Origin: Leuctra nigra
Lineage: Eukaryota; Arthropoda; Insecta; Plecoptera; Leuctridae
Length of the DNA: 64,000 nucleotides
Direction: 5' to 3'
Assembly: GCA_934045905.1 (NCBI GenBank)
Contig: OW203764.1
Location: 25,160,954 to 25,224,953, forward strand
Part shown: positions 55,388-64,000 of the stretch, piece after piece
Numbering within the stretch: the stretch's first letter is position 1
Layout of the letters: each line of letters starts with the position of its first letter
The notes under the pieces: model-generated
The model's database searches: none
Told to the model about the DNA's origin: nothing
The model's input: the letters and a program-made list of their open reading frames with translations, nothing else
Made by a program: the position numbers and the translations under genes

Positions 55388-55600
55388 GTGACAGATGAAT
55401 GATTGTGATGATGATTGGGAGATGAAGAAGAATGTGGAAGCTGGCGGGTCGTGGTTAGTAGAAACCTCGCCCGCATTTGCCTCTCAGTCTCGACTGAGGG
55501 AAAGCAAGAGAAATCCTCGGTCAAGAAGGAAGACAGCGACGAACCGGGACCTCCGGAGTGCGAGTTCAAGGTTATTGCCTGAGCCAACTTGCTCCATTGC
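55388..55600 (-). mobile_element. tRNA-derived SINE, family 1 copy
   Basis: On the minus strand it starts GAGCAAGTTGGCTCAGGC (55593-55576), with a body containing CTTGACCGAGGATTTC and CCCTCAGTCGAGAC, and ends in a CATCATCAC-type tail near 55400. The head matches the 60548-60850 copy almost exactly; the B-box has decayed. Confidence 0.7.
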
Positions 55601-56839
55601 TCTTCAAGATCCTTCCTACATCCAGGGTATTTGTAGTAGACTTGTCTGTGGTAGTACCTACTTGTATTTTAAAACAAATGCTCAGTCTTGTCTCATTTGC
55701 ATAAAAATAAAAAGTTTAAAGCTGACATATTTTCCAATAATTTTAATATTGTAGGGCAAATAATTAACAAGGGTAGCAGCAGTACAACTCCTCTGTAATG
55801 GCTTACTACAAAATAGATGAGAGTACGAGAAGGGCTGTAACTGTGCGTCGTTAATATACTATCGTCGACTCTCTATCGTCGACAACATCCTACTGCCATC
55901 CAGCGGCAGGTCATGGTACTAAGCGAGGCTGAGTAGTTGTTGAAATCTCTCACAGGTGGCAGCACTTGACTGATATGATTAAACCGGAGTTGTGATAATG
56001 TTGCGAAATCGTATTCATGCGTTTTTGATGTGATGAGTACCTAGTACAGTCGGCAAATAGTCACTAACTCCAATTTTTGTTATTTTTATTTAATTGAGTT
56101 AGTTTTTGTCTTAATACTCTTTTATAGGAAGAGCCATTTACTCTTTTCTTGTAGAGTTCGTGAAAATTTATTTCAAAATAAAAACATATTTGTTTGTAAA
56201 TCCCACTATTTTCACATTAAAAAGCGTACATTTTCATTCATAAATATGAAATTATCAATAAGTGTAAATTTCATATTATAAATGAAAATTTAAATTTTTT
56301 AGTGTGAAAATACTAAAACACAATGTTGTTATTGTGAATTATTGTTTTTAATAAATTCATGCATCTTCCCTTGCTCCCTCCTATCAAAGTGTTTCCTTGG
56401 TTTTGCAAACTTTTGATAATCAACTCTTTACTTTCGAAAAATGTGAGTTCGTGACTTTTCACCGATTTCTCTAAAAAATTCGTCAATGCAATTAAATTTT
56501 ATATTGCACATTTTTCAAAAATCAATTATTTAAATTATACTATATTTTGGAATATGAAGATATCATTTTTCTTAGAATACCTATTAGTTGAACGGTTTCG
56601 ATCCAAATTATGCAATAAAACCAGAATAGATCTAATCTTTAGAAAACCTATATAAGTAAACAGACAACAAGTAAATAGCCGAACAATCTCTCCATGACCG
56701 GTTAAATTGTTTGAGTTACCGTTATTTAGTGAAGGAAGTGAAGTTAACTTTGGCTTATGAAAAAAATCTTAAAATATAATATGATTCTGGAATTCATTGT
56801 TCCATAGGTAACATACAAACAAATGATATGGAAAATACT
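55601..56839. other. No gene recognised
   Basis: AT-rich. No supported exon or element with ends. Confidence 0.5.
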
Positions 56840-57378
56840 AGGAAAACGCTCAGTGTAACGCGTTGATGAGCGAGCACGGGGTACGTGCAAATTCTTGAAC
56901 CGGAAATGCGTACACAACGCACAGAAAACATAAACATCCATATTGAATTAGCATCTAAGAACCCAGATTCAATTCAATTGGCAGTGGAAAACATTCATTT
57001 CGATACTTCATTACTGACAGATATTAAAAATGTCAATAAGTTCATACGTTCTTTACTGATTGGGATGAAATTTTGTAAAATAAGAGACAATGTTGGTCTT
57101 AATGATCATGCAAAATATGAGCTTGATCAGAATTATCGAAGACCGTTTTCATTTTTCAGGAGATATCAGGAGATATTTATTTAAATTTTAACCAATGAAT
57201 GGATTTCAAAAAAATTGTGGTCTGCAAACAGAGAAGGTTGGTTTTACATGTGTGAAAAATTTAAGATCGATCGGTGAAACGGTGCGACCTGTGTATCGGT
57301 TATTAGCAGCTAAAAAAAAAAAAAAGACAGAGGTCCGTGCCAAAAGAGCCAAACAGAGACGCTCGCTTCGCTCGCTCA
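56840..57378 (+). mobile_element. Copy C of the GCTCGCT-ended family, with flanking direct repeat
   Basis: It begins AGGAAAACGCTCAGTGTAAC then gcgttgatgagcgagcac and ends GACGCTCGCTTCGCTCGCTC. AAAATACT occurs on both sides (56832-56839 and 57379-57386), a likely 6-8 bp target-site duplication. The interior differs from copies A and B except for scattered blocks (for example gatcgatcggtgaaacggt). Two ORFs inside (99 and 69 codons) are unlike known proteins. Confidence 0.75.
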
Positions 57379-57386
57379 AAAATACT

Positions 57387-57929
57387 CAACCCAGATTTGA
57401 GTAGAAAGAAATTTTCTCATGACTTCTTGACTGTAAAAAAGTAGGAAAACCATTCTGTCAAGATTTTTTTTCCAAACATGCATATAGTTTTTTTGTTAGG
57501 TTTGAATAAAGCAATAATCACAGGCAACATCTAAGCTGCCTCAACAAAATATAATCATACCTGAGATGACCTCATATGACCCCTGACCTTCCTTAACCAG
57601 CAGTCTTCTGTCAACTGTTGTCATTGAATAGCTAAGTACGTATTACACAATAACGACACCGTCTTTTAACCCTAGTGAACCAGTTAACCCTGGTTTACGA
57701 ACTGACTGACTGGTTACCAATCAATTCATTCCAATCAAATGGCCATTGATTTCCATTGTCAATGAGACGTAAATAAATCTTGACCAAGCGCAAAGTTGAG
57801 TTCGACACTTTGGGGTCAGAGGTGACGCGTTGTGTCTCGATGGAACATTCTTGACGCGGAACAGTGAAGAAATTGCAAGCAGGATTTCATTTTAGAAATG
57901 ATGCAAAATGTAAGGCCGTAACTTCTCTG
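57387..57929. other. No gene recognised
   Basis: Ordinary AT-rich sequence. Nothing recognised. Confidence 0.5.
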
Positions 57930-57983
57930 CAAGGGCGTATTCAGAGGGTGGTCCCGAAATCAGGGCTTCATCTAAAAAAAAAA

Positions 57984-58020
<37 letters not shown>

Positions 58021-58276
58021 TCTGAACAGAATACTTAAAAATAGACAGAACATGTCAAAAACGTTCCAAAATGCTTGGAATTGAGTTAAAATTTCAAAAA
58101 ATGTCCAGGCGCTGTGCGCTCCAAACTTGCATTATGTTACTAGGTTCAATAAATTTACCTACTCTTAAAAATCTTAGACCAATTTTTGGACATTTTGTAA
58201 TTTAAAATTCCCAAAAATAGCTACACTGCGATAAAAAAATTGCACCTTAACGAATTACCTTTATCCAAAATTTTCT
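57930..58276. mobile_element. Dispersed repeat, copy 2 (GGGGCGTATTCAGG family)
   Basis: Colinear with 6449-6795 over most of its length. It carries an (AAT)n microsatellite at about 57974-58020 that copy 1 lacks. Confidence 0.7.
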
Positions 58277-59117
58277 CGGGGGCTGCGCCCCAGAACCCGG
58301 CTTTGTTCTCCACTCTGATTTTTCAAGATTTTAATAATGTCAGCCCGAAATTGTATCCTGGATACATCCTTGCTTCTCTTGAGGCTATCGGCGAGTGTTT
58401 ACATGGTAGACTAAAATGTCACGTTGTTAATTATTTAAAAAAAAATCATAATTTGAATGAGTCAAATCTTATGACGATATTTAGGCAATATTATCTCTAA
58501 TGTTTACCTTCGACTGCAGTTGACCCTGGAATCGTTATTGGCATTTTAACTTTTTTTTAAATTATTATCAAAATTGACTTTCATGAAATAAATGCACAGC
58601 ACCTTAAATACCTGCAAAATACTGAGTTTTGTTCTGTAATGAGACCCAGAGAAGTTTCACACATCGTGCAACAATGGCAACATTTTAGCTTGATCGGAGA
58701 AACTAGTATTGACATCAACTTTTTTCGGTGAAGATTTTTTTCCCACGCAAAGATACTTGGTTCCCTTAATACACGAACTTTTGGGGTTATTAATTACACC
58801 CATAAGTCCATAGTTATGATTGGCAATAGGGTGATTGGCATATTTTGCCCCCTTTGCAGCTATGGGGTCGTCAGTGTCCATTGTTTCAGCCAATCCTCGA
58901 TTAACAGGTCGATTCAATATTACATATGATTTATTTACGCCTAATATCACAGGATTTATATTTCGTAGCCTCCCCCCCCCCCCCCCCCCCCCCCTTCACA
59001 ATTCGCACCCCGAGTCTATGAAAGTCAACTTCACGCTAGAGCATCTCGGACAGCACGAAGCAATGAAGTACCAACTTGCGAAGAAGAGAAAACATACTGA
59101 TACACAATCATGATTCT
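58277..59117. other. No gene recognised; contains a 23-base C run
   Basis: The run is at 58972-58994. A ggggctgcgcccc hairpin word follows the preceding repeat. No exon recognised. Confidence 0.5.
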
Positions 59118-59511
59118 CTTATGCCCGTTTTGCATAAAGCGCATTTCGCGTTTTGCGTTTCGCGTTTTTTCTTTTTTTATAACGCCTAGAAGAGGTTGTC
59201 GAAAACAGAATGTAGATATACATTTATTATTCTTGTTAGTAACAATTTGGGTGTTATTAGATATGATTAGATGGAATAATATGCACAGGTAAGTAATTAT
59301 TAACATTATAGTCTTATTTTGCAGTTATTTTATAGTTTATTTAATAGTTTACGTATAGTGACGTCATTTTCGCCACGCGCGGTACTGAAAATACCTCCTG
59401 ACAATCGAGATAAGGTGGCTTAAAAATAAAATGCGTGCGGCGAAATTTTCAGAGGTTTTGATGGGTTAATAAAAAAAAACGCGAAACGCGTGTTATGTGA
59501 AAGCGGCTTTA
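59118..59511. mobile_element. MITE with GCGTTTCGCGTTTTTT inverted ends
   Basis: The left end has gcatttcgcgttttgcgttt and cgcgttttttc; the right end has aaaaaaaacgcgaaacgcg, then ttatgtgaaagcggctttag, its inverted counterpart with gaps. About 390 bp, non-coding. Target-site duplication unresolved. Confidence 0.55.
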
Positions 59512-60126
59512 GTTATTATTTTATATTATTTTTATATTATTTTTATCAGAATTACAAACTCTGATACTCCGTACGATACATTTGATACTGTTCTCTTTCC
59601 TGGCGTCCTGCCTGTAAATGTCAAACAGCTCTTCTGATCACATACATTTTGTGCGGTCATTGACTCATTGCCAAGAACACATTTTAGTTAATTACACTTC
59701 GACATTTTCAGACAAATCGGCAAATAACTTAGGTAAGACATTTTATAATCACTGAACTGAGATTAACACAACTGTGTCGTATTCTCGTATTGTAAATCTG
59801 GTGAAAACCAGATTCGATGTTCTTATTATTTGCAGTAATCTGCATACAAACCGTCCTTGGCATTACAAAAGAAGGATAACGGTCGGTTCAGAATGTATTA
59901 TATATTGATTATTATAACACAATTACTACCAGACCAACACCTAGAGGAGGATGTCAAGGATGGTCAAAGCATCTTACAGAATTAATGTCACTTGGTTTGC
60001 TGGTGATGCGCAACTGTAATGGTGTGAACCTAGAAAAGAAATGAAATGAAATGAAGTAAAAGTAAAGAGCATTACTAATATACCTACTGTAATTTTTAGA
60101 AAACTTCCAACAGAGGAAAATACGTG
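59512..60126. other. No gene recognised
   Basis: AT-rich. Nothing recognised. Confidence 0.4.
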
Positions 60127-60332
60127 ATGTGCGAAGTGAAAAATATCCGGTCGAACCGAGTTTCGTGGTGACCATTTGAGATCTCTGCTCTCATCAGTGC
60201 GTTGTTTGTGGCTAATAATGTGCGTACTATCATCTGGGTCCATTTCATTTGGTAAAGATCTCGCCGACAATGGAAATCCCGGGTTCGAGCCTCGGTTCGT
60301 CCTTACATTATTCACTTCGCATATCCCGTCTT
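60127..60332. mobile_element. Inverted pair around a tRNA-like SINE head, family 2
   Basis: GATGTGCGAAGTGAAAAAT...CGAACCGAG (60127-60160) is repeated in inverse at 60296-60332 (CTCGGTTCG...TTCACTTCGCATATC). Between them a plus-strand A-box-like TTTGGTAAAGATCTCG and B-box GGGTTCGAGCC (60281-60291) are present. It could be two SINE copies in inverted orientation or a small foldback. Confidence 0.5.
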
Positions 60333-60547
60333 ATCAAGCAAGCATAGTTCATTTAATAGTTGATACTTACGGACATCAACATTCTTTCTGTGAGATAATG
60401 GTTGTTTTTCTATTTACTTAGAATAATAACGGAGTTATTACTACAGCTGTTGTTCTTTTTTAACTATTGTATTTTATTTTCCATTGTGTGTTTATATTTC
60501 AATGTTGTTTAAAGACGACTCGACAATGATTATGAGGATGATTGAAA

Positions 60548-60554
60548 GATGATC

Positions 60555-60642
<88 letters not shown>

Positions 60643-60850
60643 GGATGAGGATGAAATAGGAAGCATGGACGACGTGGGAAGGACATGGTCGTGGCCAATG
60701 GTAGGTAAACATCTCAGCATTTACCTCGACCGACCGAGGGAAACAACGAAAACCTCAGTCAAGAGGACGGCCGCGGGAGTCGAACCTGTGACCACCGATG
60801 TCCAGAGAGTTTTCAGATGGAGTTCAAGATGACCTGAGCCAACTTGCTCT
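60548..60850 (-). mobile_element. tRNA-derived SINE, family 1, best-preserved copy, with long CAT tail
   Basis: On the minus strand: GAGCAAGTTGGCTCAGG (A-box region, 60848-60832), B-box GGTTCGACTCCCG near 60778-60790, TGACTGAGGTTTTCG, CCCTCGGTCGGTCGAGG, then a tail of about 100 bp of CAT repeats (60549-60650). The tail explains the apparent poly-Asp, poly-His and poly-Ile ORFs here. Confidence 0.8.
60549..60650. repeat. (ATG)n/(CAT)n microsatellite
   Basis: About 34 trinucleotide repeats with three interruptions (gaggat). It forms the 3' tail of the minus-strand SINE. Confidence 0.95.
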
Positions 60851-62654
60851 GTGAGCTTTCGTAGAGAAGCGCTCTATGACATGAGAAGGAACTATTTTTA
60901 CAAAGAACTTTTAAATTATAATAATGCGAGTCGTGCGAGATTCTGTAGAAAACGAAGTCTATATCAAATTTTCCTTAAATTAGAACAATGCCTCAAGGCT
61001 AATTTTGTATTCTACTGTACTGCAACTTTAGAAAAAATAAATGTTTGTAAGAAGAAAAAATCGTTTATTTTTCGTATGTTCATGAAATATAAAAATAATT
61101 TCTTCTATGTATTTTTCCTAATTTATTTTGAAACAGTATAATTCAAAATTAGCATTGAGTCAATGTTCGAATTTTGGGAAAATTTGACAGGCCTCGATTT
61201 TTCAGGACTCTTTACAATTTCATTTTGAATACGTCACAAGAATTCCAAGTAAACACAGCCTCAGGTTTGAGAAGATTTCCGGTTTGATCCGTGGTGGTCC
61301 ATCAGCCCCGGGCAAAAAACAGCAAGAAGATTCGCAAAGTGTGTCGACAGCCTCTTACCAAGTCATTGATTTATGCATAAAAATTCTTCTTGTCAGAGAC
61401 ATTTTGCACGTGTTGCTGTCAAACGTGTTTTTCCAGTTAAACAGGCGACGAACTCGGCACCCCCACTAGATTATATATCACGTACAGGTAGATTGGGACC
61501 CCACTCAAGGTCAAGAATTCGTCAATACACATCAAAGGTGTTACATTTAGGACTTGGGAGTGATTTTAACATGGCGTTGTTAATAACTGATAAGAGAAGA
61601 ACGGTGTCGAGTGGGAAACAGGTAACTGATTTAGATATAATTCTGTTATGAATAGTGACCCGATTTATTAAAACAAATATTACATGTTTTATAAAATTCC
61701 TTCAATCTTTGACGCGCCGCGAAAGATAATCAAGCATACTTCGTGTTGCATGATTAATATTAATTTTAATGTGTTAATAGTGTTTAAAAAATAAAAATAA
61801 GTACCTGATCGTACAAAAAATTACATAAATTTTCACCCGGGTAAACGATAACATTTAATTTATTTTTAATATCTCTACAAATATTTTATTTTAAAAATTA
61901 TTCTAATTATTATAAATTATTAAAAAAAAATTAAACACTTGTTATTAAAGTTATATGTCATTTAGACAATTGTGCAATGTAAAGTTTTCGTTAAAAAACA
62001 AAATCTAAATCTAAGTATAGGTAAACATAGCATCTGATAGGTATTTAAGTCGGGAATTTTTGTGCAAAAATATCTTTTCAATACCTGTTTTTTAAAACAT
62101 TGAATTCAATAATTAATTCATTGAAGGAAAAATAGGACCGGATCTAAATGAAATTACGTTCTTTGCTTCAATTTCGCGTCTACATGGTTACAATGGTTAA
62201 AACCAAACGATTTAACTCAATGGATTGAATAAAACATTGAACCGTGTAAACTAGGCTTGAAGTAGATAGTGACTGAACTTGATGAATAATGATCGAAATT
62301 TATATTTTCGCACTGTTAGTCTTGACTTCTCACATTTATATCTTGTACATATCACGATATGGCAATTGAATAAGAGATTGGTTTTACGGTATAAATCACT
62401 ACGCATATATTTTCTATGTTACGCCAGGTCTGGTGAATCCAGCTGGCATCTTCAGCCAAGTGTTGAGTAAATACAACTCTGACAGATCTTGATTGACAGC
62501 TGCGGAGAAGATATCTTGTTACCTCTGAGTTATCCTAGATTCAGAAGTACCTGCTCAAGTGTTTTAGCCATGGAAGAACAGCAAATTGCATTTTCTTTTA
62601 TTCATTTGCTTTCATCCATGCATAAAGAGGAAATCCAGGATTCTGAGTCAGGAT
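60851..62654. other. No gene recognised
   Basis: AT-rich. A fragment near 62215-62260 resembles one end of the nested MITE (cattgaaccgtgtaaactag). No exon supported. Confidence 0.5.
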
Positions 62655-62755
62655 CTAGTTCAAAACTATACTCATATGACATTAGTGTGTGTGCAAAATT
62701 TCAGATTGATTAGCTGTTCGTTGTGACCTGGGCGGTGTAGACAAAAACAAACCAA
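62655..62755 (+). mobile_element. Fragment of the GCTCGCT-ended family
   Basis: gtgtgtgcaaaatttcagat followed by tgattagctgttcg and gtgacctgggcggtg parallels copy B at about 53535-53590 (gtacaaaatttcagatcgat, gtttgacctgggcagtg). Ends not present. Confidence 0.55.
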
Positions 62756-63316
62756 GAATAAAGAGTAAAATCGCTTTATGTAATCAACTATTTTGCATTT
62801 TTAATTCTAGGGTTTGGGGAGGGGAGATGCAAACATGTCATGTCACTTTGACAGACCTCGCCCACGTGTTCTGAGTCTATTGTTGTAAATTAGAGTCCAT
62901 TTATACAGGAATGTCATTCGCGCCGCTCCATGATTACTTTAATAGTATTGGCATTCCGTGAAAATGAACGGATGTTAAAGAACGACCTCTATTTGTTATT
63001 TTTCATCACATAATGAATTGTATTATTTCATATTCAGATTGCACTTGGCAAATTTACTTGGCAATAGGCAAAACAGATTGTATAGTCTAGTATTTACTTA
63101 TTCGGTTGTTGGCACCCTAATGGTTGATCATAGGAGGAATGGCTTCGGGCTGTAAACAACGAAAATATTATAGGTACCTACTATAATCTTTGTGCTTATA
63201 ATGTAGTTAATTTTACCGCAAGACATAGGTATAGAAAAAATGAAACGTATTTATTTATTTATACTGTGCTCTAATATAAATTGTTATAAATATGGTTTGT
63301 CTTCCAAACCTGGAAC

Positions 63317-63514
63317 ATGGAATTGACAATACTTGACACTGTTTTGCAACTACACAAAGATATGATTGATTTGGGAGTGACAAGGAAGAAGGACGGGAAG
63401 GATGTGGTTGTGATAACGTCCAAGATACTGGATAAGTGGGACTCGCGCCATCCTTTCATTTGGATTTGCAATGAAGAAGGACACTCAAAACCTATAAGGT
63501 TCAGTTTTGTTTAG
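63317..63514 (+). CDS. Unrecognised 65-codon ORF with coding character
   Basis: It reads MELTILDTVLQLHKDMIDLG, then VTRKKDGKDVVVITSKILDK and WDSRHPFIWICNEEGHSK, ending PIRFSFV. Residue composition is balanced and GC content is higher than the flanks, unlike typical chance ORFs here. No domain is recognised. It could be a single exon or remnant of a plus-strand gene continuing beyond the window, or a fossil transposon ORF. No convincing acceptor precedes it. Confidence 0.3.
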   Translation: MELTILDTVLQLHKDMIDLGVTRKKDGKDVVVITSKILDKWDSRHPFIWICNEEGHSKPIRFSFV

Positions 63515-64000
63515 AATGTACTCTGCGTTTTGTTTTATTAAACACGTAGATAAATGTGGAAACAAAAAATGTGTTTCATTAATATAAAACTTATCACAAT
63601 TTTGCTATTTAGATTTTTTGGCTGTAAATCACAAATTCAGAATTCCTAATAACTTGAACAAAATCGACAATTAACCAAATCATTACTCATACAGATGAAG
63701 TGATCGTCATTGTTTGACCTAGGAAGGTTTGACTGGGTTTGACTCAAATGTGATATGATACGACCATATAAAGTGACCGATAGTAAATAAACACAAATGT
63801 AAATACAAGGTGGAATGTTACCCAAAGCCACAAGTTGCTCGTCATTATCTCACGTACCCCTCCCCACTCCCCCCCCCCACTCCCACCTCCACCCTAACCC
63901 CTATCACGTGGTATCAGGTAATAGTTGAGCTGTTGACATGTGGACGGTGGACGCATTCGGCAGCTGACCTGCCTACCTGTGCACATTATTCTACTTGGAG
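63515..64000. other. No gene recognised
   Basis: AT-rich, ending in a C-rich tract (63855-63900). Nothing else recognised. Confidence 0.4.

Noticed and set aside
56885..57404. Two adjacent ORFs of 99 and 69 codons
   Set aside because: Both lie within repeat copy C between its ends, have no recognisable domain, and are not preserved in copies A and B.
59120..59180. Telomere- or centromere-like repeats (GCGTTTCGCG)
   Set aside because: Only the two ends of one inverted-repeat element carry the motif; no tandem array is present.
60492..60832. Proteins rich in His, Ile or Asp
   Set aside because: All three frames are translations of the CAT/ATG repeat tail of a SINE.

Overview
The window is eukaryotic nuclear DNA, almost certainly from an arthropod and probably an insect. 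The evidence is short exons with GT-AG introns in an AT-rich background, a core promoter with the arthropod initiator TCAGT plus a DPE, a LINE with a jockey/CR1-like reverse transcriptase, tRNA-derived SINEs and many small inverted-repeat elements. The species cannot be fixed from sequence alone.

One gene can be read completely. It lies on the minus strand and runs from a predicted start site near 38929 to a stop codon at 3486. Ten coding exons join in phase to a 502-residue proton-coupled amino-acid transporter (SLC36/PAT family), closest in my judgement to insect 'pathetic' (path). A second first exon (22870-22919), with its own TATA box and initiator, joins exon 3 in phase and would give a 473-residue form. 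The 14.5 kb first intron holds a 5'-truncated LINE in the same orientation as the gene, a hAT-type MITE with an 8-bp target-site duplication, a 5S-like fragment, and a promoter-like patch near 35290.

The most striking object is intron 6. It contains 73 tandem copies of a unit of about 136 bp (7571-17505, nearly 10 kb). The unit is a derivative of the 5' part of the adjoining exon 7 plus a few dozen bases of its upstream intron. The genuine exon start is in effect copy 74. Every unit keeps the branch/acceptor region and the first codons of exon 7, so the true acceptor at 7571 lies behind 73 decoys, all of which lead out of frame. Marker variants recur at 2-, 3-, 4- and 5-unit spacings, a higher-order structure typical of recent stepwise amplification.

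A 2-kb foldback element (39082-41100) sits about 150 bp upstream of the predicted start site. It has two arms, each of seven 136-149 bp units, and is bounded by an 11-bp direct repeat.

From 41112 to 64000 no gene is recognised with confidence. This part is repeat-rich intergenic or intronic DNA. It holds related copies of a family with GCTCGCT-type ends, one of them split by a 1.4-kb MITE whose empty site is present in a sister copy in the same window. It also holds SINEs with CAT-repeat tails, a G-rich inverted-repeat element, other foldbacks, and long C or G homopolymers. Two weak first-exon candidates (54891-54945 and 54432-54466, minus) and one coding-looking ORF (63317-63514, plus) are recorded at low confidence. 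The far left (1-3485) holds a foldback, a MITE with an internal 40-bp minisatellite, a SINE, and the gene's 3' flank.
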